The notes under the pieces were generated by a model that saw only the letters and a list, made by a program, of their open reading frames with translations, was not told where the DNA came from and ran no database searches. Source: Candidula unifasciata (Eukaryota > Mollusca > Gastropoda > Stylommatophora > Geomitridae). From it: a stretch of DNA of 64,000 bases. The first letter of the stretch is position 1; every line of letters starts with the position of its first letter. The stretch spans positions 1,527,720 to 1,591,719 of the forward strand of contig CAJHNH020000224.1 in assembly GCA_905116865.2 (NCBI GenBank), read 5' to 3'. The translations under genes and the position numbers were made by a program. Shown in pieces: positions 21,236 to 33,342 of the stretch.

Positions 21236-21504
21236 ATGCTTGGAGATCTTCTTTTCTCTCTACTCCTGGAATGCCTCTTTAAGACAGGAAGAGATCTCTG
21301 GTATGGGCCCTTCTGTTCACTTTGTAAAAACTACTTTAAAGTGTCTAATATTTCTGCGACCCGTCTTCTGCATGGTCAACCTCTGGCTCTGTTACCGCTG
21401 TATCTTTATAACATTGCTCTCTGTGGTGCCCTGTCTGATGCAAACCTCGTTACATGACTAAATCGTTTTATTTGATGTCTACTTATAAAGTTCAGTAGAG
21501 ATAA
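21236..21504. other. unassigned, possible coding remnant
   Basis: An 87-codon plus frame (21198-21461) overlaps here, starting in the SINE. It shows no family I recognise. Confidence 0.3.
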
Positions 21505-21790
21505 CGCTCTCTGATTCCCATCGTCCCCGTACGGGTTCCAGGGCCCTACTTTTAGGGATAGAATAAATAGACTCACTGCCTTTCTAACAAGCATGTCAGA
21601 GCAGTCGATTCATTAGGGGTGTTTGCTTTAAAGTTGGAGTGCATCTCCTGAGAGGCGAGGAACCAGTACAAACAAACCAGATCTGTACAACAGATGTGCA
21701 TGCAACACTCTAGTCCTGGAGCAGGACAACAGTCCAGGTGTGGATGAACAACCAGAACTTTCCACATGAATCTGCAGCTGGTAAACACAA
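21505..21790 (-). mobile_element. SINE-B copy
   Basis: Reversed, it runs from 'cagctgcagattcatgtgga' through 'ctggactgttgtcctgctcc' and 'cagatctggtttgtttgtac' to 'gacatgcttgttagaaaggc'. Confidence 0.85.
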
Positions 21791-21994
21791 AGAAGAGCCA
21801 TGTGGTTATATTATAGACACCAGTAGTTGCATTACCCCCAAAAAAAGTCATAGGAAATTTCATGGGAAGTAAAGATGGCTGGTGTAACATTAACCTCATT
21901 CTTTAAGTGTTAGCTGGTCCATAAAAGTATGCCTTCAGCACCATAAAATGCCACACGGTCCTGTGGGGGTAGAAAAAGGGGGGGGGGGGGCGTG

Positions 21995-22248
21995 ACATTA
22001 AAGAGCCCTTTTTCACGCCCTCAAGTGTATGAAGTCTATAGTGCTAGACCTTGTTTTTGTTTAAGACCAACTGGCACTTGATGGGTGATCAACAGCACAC
22101 CACTTGCCTTTACGTCCCATTATTTTTCCTAATACCCATTTAGAACTGGGTCGACCTGGGATCCAAGTTAAATTTTTTTAAACTGACTCAGTGCAGATTT
22201 GAACCCATGACCTTTAGGCCTCAGGTGAACGTCTAGGGCAGTTTCCCC
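21995..22248 (-). mobile_element. SINE-A copy
   Basis: Reversed, it has 'aggtcatgggttcaaatctg', 'gatcccaggtcgacccagtt' and the end 'gcactatagacttcatacac'. A poly(G) run lies next to it at about 21978. Confidence 0.8.
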
Positions 22249-22852
22249 ATATACAAGAACAAACTGACAAAATAATAACAATAAACACAGATTTGATCTA
22301 CTGGTATGTTTATTGAACATATCAATGACAACAGTAAGCAATATTTTGTAGCAAAACTAGACTTGGTTCTTTTGTCAAATAAATAACCTCAGTTGACTGG
22401 CATGAATCAATTGACAAGGATATTTTATATTCAAGGCAGCTTCAAACACACAAACAGAATTTAAAGATACAAGAACAAATAACATCTATGTATTCATCCA
22501 CAACAGAGTTTATAGTTTTGTACCGGCCCAAACATATTCTTGATTACACTTTCCTCCTAACATATCTAGCTGATGCATGCATATAAAACTTTGAGAAAAA
22601 TACACCAAATGTAAAAGTTTGCAGCTAAATTTTAACTGTATTTCTGACTTTTTCCTGGTTGCTAGAATGTTCTATGTTCTCAGTGCTTGTCTAGCTATAC
22701 TCATCCTTCATTAACGCACAGCTCAAGCTCATTAATTATCTTTAACAGTATTTTTTTGACTTTTTCCTGATTGTTGGAATGTTGTCAGGGTTTGATCTCT
22801 AGCTAATTGCATTCCCCAGTTCTTAACCCTTTGAAAAACTGCCAAAAATTAA
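22249..22852. other. AT-rich, weak internal duplication
   Basis: A segment of about 110 bases containing 'tgactttttcctggttgcta' is roughly duplicated at 22640 and 22750. No gene. Confidence 0.4.
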
Positions 22853-22854
22853 TA

Positions 22855-23335
22855 CGGCCTTCGTGATGGAATACTGAGATGTGGCTTTCCCATGAATACC
22901 AGCCAAGATGTATTGTGCCCTCTGACTTTTAACATTTAGTCATGGAATACTGAGATATGGCTTTCCCATGAATACCAGCCAAGATGTATTGTGCCCTCTG
23001 ACTTTTAACATTTAGTCATGGAATACTGAGATATGGCTTTCCCATGAATACCAGCCAAGATGTATTGTGCCCTCTGACTTTTAACATTTAGTCATGGAAT
23101 ACTAAGATGTGGCTTTCTCATGAATACCAGCCAAGATGTATTGTGCCCTCTGACTTTTAACATTTAGTAATGTATTACTAAGATGTGGCTTTCCCATGAA
23201 TACCAGCCAAGATGTATTGTGCCCTCTGACTTTTAACATTTAGTCATGGAATACTAAGATGTGGCTTTCCCATGAATACCAGCCAAGATGTATTGTGCCC
23301 TCTGACTTTTAACATTTAGTCATGGAATAGTGAAG
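22855..23335. repeat. 76-bp tandem repeat
   Basis: Six to seven units run head to tail with 76-base spacing. Each carries 'catggaatactgagatatgg' and 'agccaagatgtattgtgccc'. The units are nearly identical, with scattered single-base changes. Confidence 0.95.
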
Positions 23336-23479
23336 ATATGTGGCTTTTCAATGAACTTCAGCCAAAATATATTGTTTTCTAACATTTCTACCCTGATGTG
23401 ACCATAGCATACTATAGTGTTCCTATGGGAACTTTCAGTGTGTATCTGATCTCCAAATGCTCATGACTTTTCATAGTGG

Positions 23480-23765
23480 TTATTTTCCCCATCTAGACAG
23501 TATGATACCCAAGAGAAGATGGAAATGGCTTGTCCACGTTATGAGAATGAATCCTGATATACCTGCCAAAACAGCTCTCACATGGACACCAGAGGGAAAG
23601 AGAAAGAAGGGGCAACCAAAAACAACATGGAGACAGACGACGTAAAGTGACCTGAGTGCGGCATCTTTGACATGGAAAACTGCACTGAAGGTTGCACAGG
23701 ACAGGAAAGCATGGAAAGTCCTCTCTGAAGCCTCATGTGCCACTAGGCATAAAGAGAACTGATGA
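23480..23765 (+). mobile_element. RTE-like LINE 3' fragment
   Basis: The plus frame reads DSMIPKRRWKWLVHVMRMN, then PDIPAKTALTWTPEGKRK and, after a stop, AWKVLSEASCATRHKEN. It is a close relative of the C-terminus of the element at 48.85-50.47 kb, on the opposite strand. Confidence 0.88.
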
Positions 23766-23944
23766 TGATGATGATTTTCCCCATGACCTCTGTTGTGAAA
23801 CCTGGAACTCAAAGAGGTAAACTACCTGAAGTAATATCATCAATTCCTAGATGGCTTGGCCATATGGTCCTGGTGATCTTGTAAGATGGTGAAACATGAC
23901 TGCCTATGTTTATCAGGAGGGTACATTATGATGATGATGATGAT

Positions 23945-24236
23945 GAAGGGCACATTTACAATAACAGTTTTAACATTTTTAATACATGTTAGCAAATTTA
24001 CAGTAATGAAAACTGCCAGACCCAAATCGGATGACTATTAACACATTAACAATGAGAAAGTCAATATTTTCACAAGTGTTAAAAAATTTACTGTTGTAAC
24101 TGGAGCCAGATCATATCTAATAACTATGAATACATTTACAATGACAGTGTCATTGTTTTCACAAATGTTAACATTAACAAATTTACTCTTGTAAATGGTG
24201 CCAGATCAAATCTAATAAATATTAAGAGTTCTTTAT
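23945..24236. repeat. roughly 105-bp tandem repeat, three diverged units
   Basis: Each unit has 'acatttacaatgacagt', 'ttcacaaatgtt' and 'gccagatcaaatctaat' in the same order. The copies are about 80 percent alike by eye. Confidence 0.65.
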
Positions 24237-24689
24237 CATTATCCTATGTCAGATGACGTCATGACAGTGAACATTTTAGAGGGTGGTAAGACTGGGTTTC
24301 CCGGCTTTCTGATGCTTCTCCAAAACATCTAGAACTGGCCTTAACCCAAACCCACCTATGTCCCACGAGAGAGTGCAGCCTAGGTCCCACAACTGCATGC
24401 CACCTATCTACCACCTCATAAAATATTCAACTGCCTGTTTTTGGGGGAGATATTAGGAAAGAACCAAATGATGACTTTAAACACACTATGGATCCCAGAA
24501 TTTCCTTCAAAGTATACTTAGTAATGTACTATATATCACTGAGTGTCATATAGAGTATGACTTACAAATCTATATATCCACGACTTACCACAGAAATGAA
24601 CATCAGTCTTAATAGTGCTCTTGACAGAGCTCATCAACATATCTTATTTCTCCCCCCGATTCTTCGATGAGGTACAAGGTGGAAGAGAA
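24237..24689. other. spacer with one stray 60-bp satellite unit
   Basis: A unit of the 11.6-12.2 kb satellite lies at 24515-24585 ('gtgtcatatagagtatgact'). Nothing else recognised. Confidence 0.45.
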
Positions 24690-24938
24690 GAAGGAAACCG
24701 CCATGGTGTTACGGCTAGACGATCACCTGCGGTTTAAAGGGTTGTCGGTTCAGGTCCTCATAGAGCAAGACTTTTTTTCAAACAGGATCTTGCTTCTGGG
24801 TCGACCTAGCCTCCAATGGGTACCAGCTAAAATCATGGGAAGTAAAGATGGTGCTGATGCCACATCACCCAGCAAGTGCTGATTGCTCTAAAATATAGGC
24901 TCCATACATCTGAAGGTATGGACAAGGTTCCTTTGTGA
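24690..24938 (+). mobile_element. SINE-A copy
   Basis: It has the head 'atggtgttacggctagacga', the body 'gggtcgacctagcctccaat' and the truncated 3' end 'ctgaaggtatggacaaggtt'. The overlapping small ORF is spurious. Confidence 0.85.
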
Positions 24939-25119
24939 TGGCAGGTCAAAGGATGTGGGCTGGAAGATTCTAACAAACCCGTTTTTTCCTGTTTCTTTAT
25001 GATTATACAGTAGTTTTTTTTTTAATACTTCCTTTATAACATTAAAAACATCAACACATTATCGGAAAAAAAAAAAACCATTAATGACTAAGAAATACTG
25101 AAAGTAGATAGATATAATC

Positions 25120-25335
25120 TCTTCTTCTTCTTCTTAGCATTCACCAGCTGTAAACTCCAGTGGAAGATTCTGGTTGTTCATCCACTTATAGACTTTGGTC
25201 TTGTTCCAGAACTTAAGTTTTGCATGCACATTTATTTTACAGAACTGGCTTATTTGTATGCAGAAAGTTGCTCACCTCTCAGGCACATGCACTCTGACTT
25301 TGAAGGAAATAACCCTAATTAGTCACATTTCATGT
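25120..25335 (+). mobile_element. SINE-B copy
   Basis: It starts 'cttcttcttcttcttagcat', then 'cagctgtaaactccagtgga', and ends near 'ctgactttgaaggaaataac'. Confidence 0.85.
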
Positions 25336-25609
25336 CAAGCCTGTTGAGGGGGGGGAGGGGTGTGGGTCTGCCCCCTCCCCCCACCCCATCCCCAGAACAC
25401 ATTATTCAAATAATCAAGGTATGTTTAGTATAGAGTAAATTACACTGATGACAGCTACCAGAAGTGCAGGGCTGGATTCCATACATGATTTTGAAAGGAT
25501 GGCACAGGGTAGAAAAGAATGAAAAATCCACTGACAGTATAGTGTGTAATTTGCACAACAGGATGACAGAATTAATGAAAATATTTGTGTGTGCAAGATG
25601 TAAAACAGT

Positions 25610-25868
25610 AAGTAAAGTAAAGGTCCCTTTTCCACTCCTTTAGGAGTATAGGACAAGTTGGGCTAGACCTATATTTTTATAGACCAATCGGCACAAGATG
25701 GGTGATGTGGTCAGCATCATGCCGGCCACCTTTACTTCCCGGGACTGTCCCTGGTACCCACTCAAGGCTGGGTCGACCTGAGTCAAGGTCATTTTCGCTC
25801 CGCCAGGGAGCAAACCCACGACCTTCCGATCTGCACACAAGCATCTAGCCGCCACGCCTCCGCTACTC
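25610..25868 (-). mobile_element. SINE-A, full length
   Basis: Reversed, it has the tRNA-like head (GGCGTGGCGGCTAGATGC and GGTCGTGGGTTTGCTCCC), the body 'cgacccagccttgagtgggt' and the 3' end around 'ataggtctagccc'. Confidence 0.88.
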
Positions 25869-26582
25869 CCATTGTAAGATGTGCTGATTGATATAACAAG
25901 GGTGCATTAGTATTTAAAAATAATACAATCTAAAATAATGGTAATATAATCTGCCTTTTCTCCATCCTCAATAAAACAGGATATGTAAATTTATTTCTGG
26001 AGCGTAACAAGTGGAAGTACATATAACATACACTGTGGAAGATAATATACAACATATGCCATGGAAGAAAGCTAACTGGGCAACAGGAAGATATCATAAA
26101 TATTTGGGAAGCCAGATATGGAAGGAAAGTAACTGCCAAAATTATTTTCATTTATTGGAACATTTGGTTTATTTAGTTATACTGACCGAAACTAAAAGTA
26201 AGTTTCAATGTAATATTCTTTATTATTAAATACAGATGACCATCTGCGGAATTTGCCTCTCTGATGATTAAATCATGTAATACTTAATATGTTCACTAAA
26301 AATACACAAAAAAGTTTCCCCTTTTACTTAATCATCTAAAGATGGGGCATAATAGGAAACAGTAATTCTAAGTCAGTCTTCAGATAAGACTTAGAAATGA
26401 CAAAACTATGTCAACATATTTTACAGAAATAACGTATATAAATACTGCAATGGAAAAACAAACTATATAATTTACTTATGGACTTCCAGAGTATCAAATA
26501 CTAAGAAGCACACCCAACAAATTTTTTGTCAATTTTGTGTTTTTTTTTTTTAATTCATGCAAAGTTGTGCTTGGTATACTTT
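25869..26582. other. AT-rich, no recognised feature
   Basis: No reading frame of note and no repeat family seen. Confidence 0.4.
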
Positions 26583-27404
26583 CATGTTTCCCTGAAAATA
26601 AGACCTATCCTAAAAAGAAACCCTAGAACGATTGTTCAGGATGTTTTAATATAAGCTTTAGCCCAAATATGAGCTCTAGCACAAAAATAAGCTTTAGCAC
26701 AAATATAAACCCTATCCCAAATTTAAGCTCCAGTCGAAATATAGTCCCTATCCCACATATAAGCTCTAGCCCAAAAATAAGCTTTAGCACAAATATAAAC
26801 CCTATCCCAAATTTAAGCTCCAGTCGAAATATAGTTTCTATCCCAAATATGAGCTCTATCCCAAATATAAGCCACAGATGAAATATAAGCCCTAGCCCAA
26901 ATATGAGCTCTAGCCCAAAAATAAGCTTTAGCACAAACATAAGCCCTATCCCAAATATAAGCTCTATCCCAAATATAAGCTCTATCCCAAATATAAGCCC
27001 CAGATGAAATATAGTCCCTATCCCAAATATAAGCTCTATCCCAAATATAAGCCCCAGATGAAATATAAGCCCTATCCCAAATATAAGCCTTAGCTTAAAT
27101 ATAAGCTCTAGCCCAAATATAAGCTCTAATTAAATGAGAGACTTGTTGCCGAATGGCCAGTCGGAGCACTGATGCCACCCGTGTGCACTTGATAATGAAT
27201 GGATGTGGTTCATAATTCAGTACATGGAGTGTTATGATATTCCAGAAGATGACATGACTGTATTTCAATAAATGTCAATATTTTCATCCGAGAGAGGGAA
27301 AAAAATAAAGACACTCCCTGAAATTAAACTGTACTGCATTTTATTGGGGGGGGGGGGGGGGGCAAAAACTAATATATTATCCAGTCTTATTTTCAGGAAA
27401 CATG
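26583..27404. mobile_element. inverted-repeat element enclosing an 18-bp array
   Basis: The ends are complementary over about 21 bases: 'catgtttccctgaaaataag' at 26583 and 'cttattttcaggaaacatg' ending at 27404. The interior is mostly an 18-base tandem array. There is no transposase, so this would be a non-autonomous DNA element. No target duplication is clear. Confidence 0.6.
26640..27130. repeat. 18-bp tandem array
   Basis: About 27 units of the type aaatataagctctatccc, with higher-order blocks of about 90 bases visible in the first half. The open frames here (ISSIPN on plus, LIFGIE on minus) follow from the multiple-of-three period. Confidence 0.93.
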
Positions 27405-29029
27405 ACAAAAGACTACTCTTTCTGTCTTAAGCATCACACCAGGTGTAGTAGCTACTGTCCATGTTACATCAAGCAAAGATGGCTGTTATCAAATCTTTTG
27501 CCTGTGGTCTGAGCATCATGAAGAAATGGGTGTATGTGTGTGTGCAAAGATACGGATTCACTATACATGAACTATGAATAGAGTGCTCAACTGCAGTCAT
27601 TCCTATTCTCAATACTTTAAATATTTTTTTTTTATGCCTCTTTTTATAGTTGTGGTAATTGCCTTTTGGGGATTCTGCAGCTGAATCAGATGGAACTGAA
27701 GGAGTTAAAATCACTGATTAACATCTCTCGTTTCAGTGCCAAGCAACACATGGTGTAGGAGTGACCCAATCTCTTGATTTCCCTCCACAGCATAGTGTTT
27801 TTATTTTTTTATTTTATTAGTTGGTCAGAAAATGTTACACAAGCCTGGCTTCCCTGATGGCTACTACCACTGTGTATATTACCATTCTGAAAGTAACCCT
27901 TTTTTTCATTATGGTCATTTCTTCGCGTTAGCATTTCTTATAAATCCTTCTGTACTTAAACAGTTAACACTCAAAGAAGACAGCGGGGAATGACAGTGCT
28001 CCCTCAAATCCATGTGTGCAAACATTCTAAGTAATCTGTGTCCATGTTTTAATTACAGCATGCAATCTTGGTAATCTGTTCGTTTCAGCTTTATAGCAAA
28101 CAGGTCACCCCCATAGTGACTCTGCTCCTGTGCCAACGAAAAACACACAGAATGATCATCACAGTCCCTTGTGAAAAGACTGACAGACTGCTGTCTTAGC
28201 AGATGCACTAGCATACACATGCATCAAAAGCATACGGTAGCCATCAGAAGTACTAACACAAACAGTCTGACATTAGAAATGCAGTTCGTCACCGACAGTA
28301 GCAGAAGTTACCAACAGATCAGCAGTTGCACACGCAATCAATTTTAATCACATAAGGGCACCACAAATAATGCGACGATAGGCCATACACTATTTTTCTG
28401 AATCTACAATTCACAACACCAGGTTGATCACAGTAGAAAAACATTTCAAATGAAATCCGCAGTTCACAGCGTCACGCCATGCACTCATCTCAGAAGCTGG
28501 GTGACGAAACTATATCCTTTCAGTCTACAAATGGAGCAAAAATGCAACAGCCACTGTCTGGCAGAAGCAAAAAAATGTGCCACAATTCAAAACAGTGACC
28601 GTGCCTAGCGTCCATTTTGACCGGAAGCCATGCAAGTATGACCTGGGCATTAAAATACTGTCGTAAGGGCTAACAAAACATTCAGAAAAACACTGCAGTT
28701 ATGTAGATATTAGAGGAATTTACCACTGAACAAACTGAGAAGAATTTGTATATAGGCTTGAGCATGTAAACTCTAAAATGAGTGGCAATAGATAATTGTA
28801 AACAATTTTATTGCCACTAAGTGAAGTGTGTTCTTACAATCACCATGAACATTTTTGCAATGCTACAAGATTCTCTACACCTTCCAGTTTCAACTAGATT
28901 GTATCAGAATAAACATCATGGTACCATTGGAATTGGAAATGTTTGCTGGCCGGCGGAATTCCCCCCCCCCCCCCCCCCCACAAACCGTTTCTCACCAGTT
29001 TCCTCCCCCTTGAGGTGTCTTAATTTAGC
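27405..29029. other. long spacer with poly(C) tract
   Basis: No gene or repeat family was recognised. A C run of about 19 bases lies at 28961-28979. A G run at 27345-27362 sits just before, inside the inverted-repeat element. Confidence 0.4.
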
Positions 29030-29170
29030 AAAAAAGTTTGGCATCATCATCAAGGAGCAGGTCCTTTACAGAACAACTCTCCCATCTTACACAATGCTGC
29101 TCCCATCCTACAGAATGACACTCCAATCTTACAGAACAACTTTTCTGTCTCAACCCACCTGAAAGAAACT
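29030..29170 (-). mobile_element. LINE 3'-end fragment
   Basis: 'catcatcatcaaggagcagg' then 'tttacagaacaactctccca' matches the 3' ends of LINE tails at 30.96, 34.27 and 3.04 kb. Confidence 0.5.
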
Positions 29171-29487
29171 AAATCTCTCACCAGCTCTCCCACCTCATAT
29201 ACTTGTCTGAACAAGGTGTTATTTCAAAAAAAACAGTTAGGCTGTTCAATATGGCTGTCCAAGGAATTTTCAGCATTCTCCTGTAATATCACATTTCTGT
29301 GACTCGAGGGAATTTTTTTAACGTTTTGAATAAGAAATCCAAAGCCAACCTAAAGATGTATCACAGAGATAAAGAACAGAATAGGACAGGCCATAACTCC
29401 ATTTTATAAAATGAAGAATGTTGTATGCAATAAATCCATATCACTGGAAGCTAGAAAAAGAATTGTTGAATGATATATAGAGGATGG

Positions 29488-29560
29488 TCTGTAAAAATAT
29501 GGATGCTCTTCTCATATATCTGATACGTTTAACGGCGTGAAAAAGGTTCTTTACTTTTTT
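29488..29560 (+). mobile_element. SINE-A 3' fragment
   Basis: 'ggtctgtaaaaatatggatg' to 'cgtgaaaaaggttctttac', the last part of SINE-A. Confidence 0.7.
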
Positions 29561-29603
29561 TTAAAAAACTATTTTTATTTATTTAATTTTTGTGGTCATA
29601 AGT

Positions 29604-29699
29604 CACATAGGTTATAAACCACATAGGTTATAAACCACATAGGTTATAAACCACATAGGTTATAAACCACATAGGTTATAAACCACATAGGTTATAAGT
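29604..29699. repeat. 16-bp tandem repeat
   Basis: Six near-perfect units of cacataggttataaac. Confidence 0.95.
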
Positions 29700-29999
29700 T
29701 AAGGGGAAAATGTATTTGCTATGGTACTACCTTTACCCATTAAATTAGAAGAAAAAAATCAGCAGTTATGATTACAAGTATTCAAGAAGCTCCAACATAT
29801 AAACAAGGTCATTTGCAAACACAACAAAACAATGCAAATGTGACAACTGAGACATTTTGTGAACTTAATATATCAAGTCATTATCACATATATTTTAATA
29901 CAACTGTACACAAAACCTAGTTCTTGAAGCTTTGAACTGGCAAATGTTAACGGGTAAAACAAATGTGACAAAGAAATTAGAAAACTGTTGTGACAAATT

Positions 30000-30122
30000 C
30001 TTCTTCTTCTTTGCATTCAACAGCTGTAAACTCTGGCGGAAAGTCCTGGCTGTTCGTTCCCTTTGGGACTTTGATCCTGCTTCAGAACCTGAGTTTTGCG
30101 TGCACATCTCCTGGTCATACAT
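30000..30122 (+). mobile_element. SINE-B 5' fragment
   Basis: It starts 'ttcttcttctttgcattcaa' and stops after 'gagttttgcgtgcacatctc'. Confidence 0.8.
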
Positions 30123-30950
30123 TTATAAATATTGGATAATAAATATAAATGCGTAGGATGAAAAAAAACCATTTAAAAAAAAACAAAATAAAAACATGAC
30201 AATTTTTCTCAAATTCAGAACTAAGATCCCAACAGACATGAATGTTTTGTGGCAAAAGAAAAGACTACACACTTTTAAATGAAGAACTGCTTGTGAAATC
30301 TGAATTGGGTGACAGTGTCAACAATTTTTAATTACAATGTGTACCCAAAAACATTCTGGCAGATTAATGTGTGTGGAGTCTGATACCAGGTCAAAGTTGA
30401 AAGCTACATCATAACAACAACAAAATCACAGAATAAATTGCACATTTCTAACAATAAAAATACAAAGAAACAAACAAAATATTGAATCTTTTCTTAACAG
30501 AATTAAACAACGGTGAAAACAGTTTACAATTCAGATAAGCTAATAAGAAAAGGTCTTATCATGAAGATCAGCCGAACATGTTTTAAAAATTATCATCATC
30601 AAGAGCCCTGTTAAAGAGCACTGACAATCATTATTCTTCATATCTTACTATCTCAACACAAAAAACATGTATCATGTGCTTACAGCCTTCCATACTATGA
30701 AAAAAATACTATCTAGAATCTTCTCTCATTGTGTCTATCTTTCTTTCAAGGTGTCTTATATTATCTGAATATTTCTTGAACATTTCTTGAATCTAACTAA
30801 TTCCTGTGTTACCAACAATTCCATCAAACTCACTCTCTGCCTGTAACTTTGCTTGGTTTTCGCAGTTATGTGTTACTAACCAATGGTCAATGAAGCGCCA
30901 CCTCTTATCTATTATTTATATAAACTGGGATTACCTGGGCTCTCTAATGG
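30123..30950. other. AT-rich, no recognised feature
   Basis: No coding signal or clear repeat, apart from a short LINE-end-like stretch near 30590-30630. Confidence 0.4.
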
Positions 30951-31640
30951 TAATCCCCATCATCATCATGTAGCAGGTGCTTTGCAGAACATCACTCTCA
31001 TCACAGTTTGCCTGAAAGAAACTCGGTTTCTTGGCAGATCTCTTTCCTCAGGTACTTTCATATTTAAGGTGTCACCTATATCCTGAGCCCATCTTCATGC
31101 TGGTCGCCCCTGTCCCTCCTACCATGCCTTCTGCTATTATTTTTCCCAATCCATTAAGGCGCTTGAAATTTCAAAATATTTAAGTTTCGAGATAAGATGC
31201 TGTTTACTAACCAATCTTTCTTGATTTTAAAATCTTTTAAAATGCCTGTTTCTTCTTTTCTTTGTCCATGGTATTCTGAGAATCTTTCTATAGCATTTCA
31301 GCTCAAAAGCCTCTATTTTCTTTCTTAAGAACTTGGAGATAATCCACGACTCACAGCCGCATGTTGCTACAGGGAAGATGCATGCTCTCAAAATTTTAAT
31401 TGTGATTTCCTTGCTGGTGCTTAACCACAGACTGTTAATGCTGTTTAATATTTGCATTGCTATGGCCATCCTCCTTTTGATTTCTGTCAGTCTCCACTGT
31501 TATTTATTATAAAACCCAGATATTCAAAGTGTGTGACATTTTCAATTTCCTTATCATTTATTGTTACTTTTGGGTAACGGCCAGTTTTGTCTGTGGTAAT
31601 CCCCATACTGATGCCATTTCAACACTAGAAGAATCCCATT
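30951..31640 (-). mobile_element. LINE 3' part, antisense
   Basis: The minus frame (31469-31227) reads ACIFPVATCGCESWIISK, then KIEAFELKCYRKILRIPWTK, the conserved segment after the RT domain (YGCE.W, AFE.KCYR..LRI.W). The 5' RT is missing and the 3' tail is frameshifted. It lies between ctrA and ctrB. Confidence 0.82.
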
Positions 31641-31759
31641 ATCTGCCAACAGAATGTGTTGTTTGACTCAAGGGTGCAGTTTTTATGAAGATGCCAGGGG
31701 ATCACTGCAGTAGCAGACAGCTAGCCGTTCTGAGCAGATTCCAAGCCACCTGGTATAAA

Positions 31760-32175
31760 CCCCGGTGCAATGGGGAGATAACTTCTCTCAACCTCAACTT
31801 TAGACTTGCAATGAGGAGATACTTCTCTCAACCTCAACTTTAGACTTGCAATGAGGAGATACTTCTCTCAACCTCAACTTTAGACTTGCAATGAGGAAAT
31901 ACTTCTCTCAACATCAACTTTAGACTTGCAATGAGGAGATACTTCTCTTAACCTCAACTTTAGACTTGCAATGAGGAAATACTTCTCTCAACATCAACTT
32001 TAGACTTGCAATGAGGAGATACTTCTCTCAACCTCAACTTTAGACTTGCAATGAGGAGATACTTCTCTCAACATCAACTTTAGACTTGCAATGAGGAGAT
32101 ACTTCTCTCAACCTCAACTTTAGACTTGCAATGAGGAAATACTTCTCTCAACATCAACTTTAGACTTGCAATGAT
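31760..32175. repeat. 40-bp tandem repeat
   Basis: About ten units of exactly 40 bases, each with 'tagacttgcaatgaggagat' and 'acttctctcaacctcaactt'. Two variant types (gagat/gaaat and acctc/acatc) alternate, suggesting an 80-base higher-order unit. Confidence 0.95.
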
Positions 32176-32368
32176 TCTTATATTTAAATAAGTTTACATT
32201 TAAAAGACTTTATCATGAAATACATGCAAGAGATTCAACTTGACAAAAGTTATTAATTTAAACGAGGGATGGCTGACTAAGTGTTTAATAAACAGGGCTC
32301 CCATACTGGAGACCTGGGTTGGACTTCAGCAAGGTGATAGAAGTTTTTCTGTCTGGAGCAAAAATAAA

Positions 32369-32650
32369 GGCTATCCTCCGAATAACCGGCGTATATTATG
32401 GCGGCCACAAAAACACCCTTACAGGGCCTCAGTCACATGTAAATTGAGGATTTCCAGCTTCCGCATCTCCTGCAGCTTTACTCGTAAGTCCCAGCCATCT
32501 AGTTTAGCCCCAATCCAAGCCGTGCGTAGCGGCATGGGAGATACTCTCGGTGGTGGCGGTATAGACACCAGAAGTCCGCAATTTAAATGTGACTGAGGCT
32601 ATGTTTTGGCAGCCATAATATGTGGCCGTTATTCTGAGAATAGCCTAAAT
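32369..32650. mobile_element. hairpin MITE, internally deleted copy
   Basis: The ends match the element at 38432: 'ggctatcctccgaataac' at the left and 'ttattctgagaatagcc' at the right. The left inner arm is deleted, so the copy is about 280 bases. Confidence 0.8.
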
Positions 32651-32824
32651 AAACATCCTCACCTTCGTGGCAACTGCAATAGCCATGCAGCATAAAACCC
32701 CAGACCCCCGCTGTCTTACACTGCCCCAAAACAGTGGTAAATAAAGGCAGTAAAGTAAAAACAATTAAATGGATGATTTGAAAGTGTACCGGAAGGTTAA
32801 ACTTCAGATTCTTAAATAAAAATC

Positions 32825-33195
32825 TTGATTTCTTCAAAATATAAAGCAAATTCAACAATGTCAATCAGGTGTAGTTCCATCTGTCTTGCCCCCGTACCCA
32901 AGCAATCTAGGTTATTCATCTCTGCCTTTTCCCATTTTTTTTCTTTTCCATCAATCTTCTCAGCCGTTACCAAGTTCTTGAATCATCATAATGTCCAAAG
33001 GATATCGACTCTGTGTCTTATTTCTCTAATCATGTGAAATCATGACTTTTCTTGGCAGTAAAGGTAATTCGTCATTGCTTTCCTTCCTGGCAGTCACTAC
33101 ATGTATCAGATGACTAAGTGATCCTCTACCAACCGTCAAGAAACTTAAGCCCATGACCAACATATCACCATATGTTTGTTAATTTACACAATACA
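32825..33195 (-). mobile_element. probable LINE tail remnant
   Basis: The segment resembles the other decayed LINE 3' tails (LGN, basic runs in the minus frames) but is too degraded for a firm call. Confidence 0.35.
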
Positions 33196-33342
33196 TAGTT
33201 TGCATTAACTAACACCTGACGAACTATTCTTCTGTTATTTAAACTTATTTCTACTGCAGTGGCAGCTTGAACACTTTCTATACAACAAAATTCATCATTT
33301 GTTTACTGGGTAGTTTAAATACAGTAGACAGTGCAGACTCCA

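Noticed and set aside
22855..23335. CRISPR-like array
   Set aside because: The 76-bp units are contiguous tandem copies without unique spacers, and the DNA is eukaryotic. The 40-bp and 56-bp arrays fail for the same reason.
26623..26940. FGIELIF-type and ISSIPN-type repeat proteins
   Set aside because: They are products of the 18-bp tandem array inside an inverted-repeat element.
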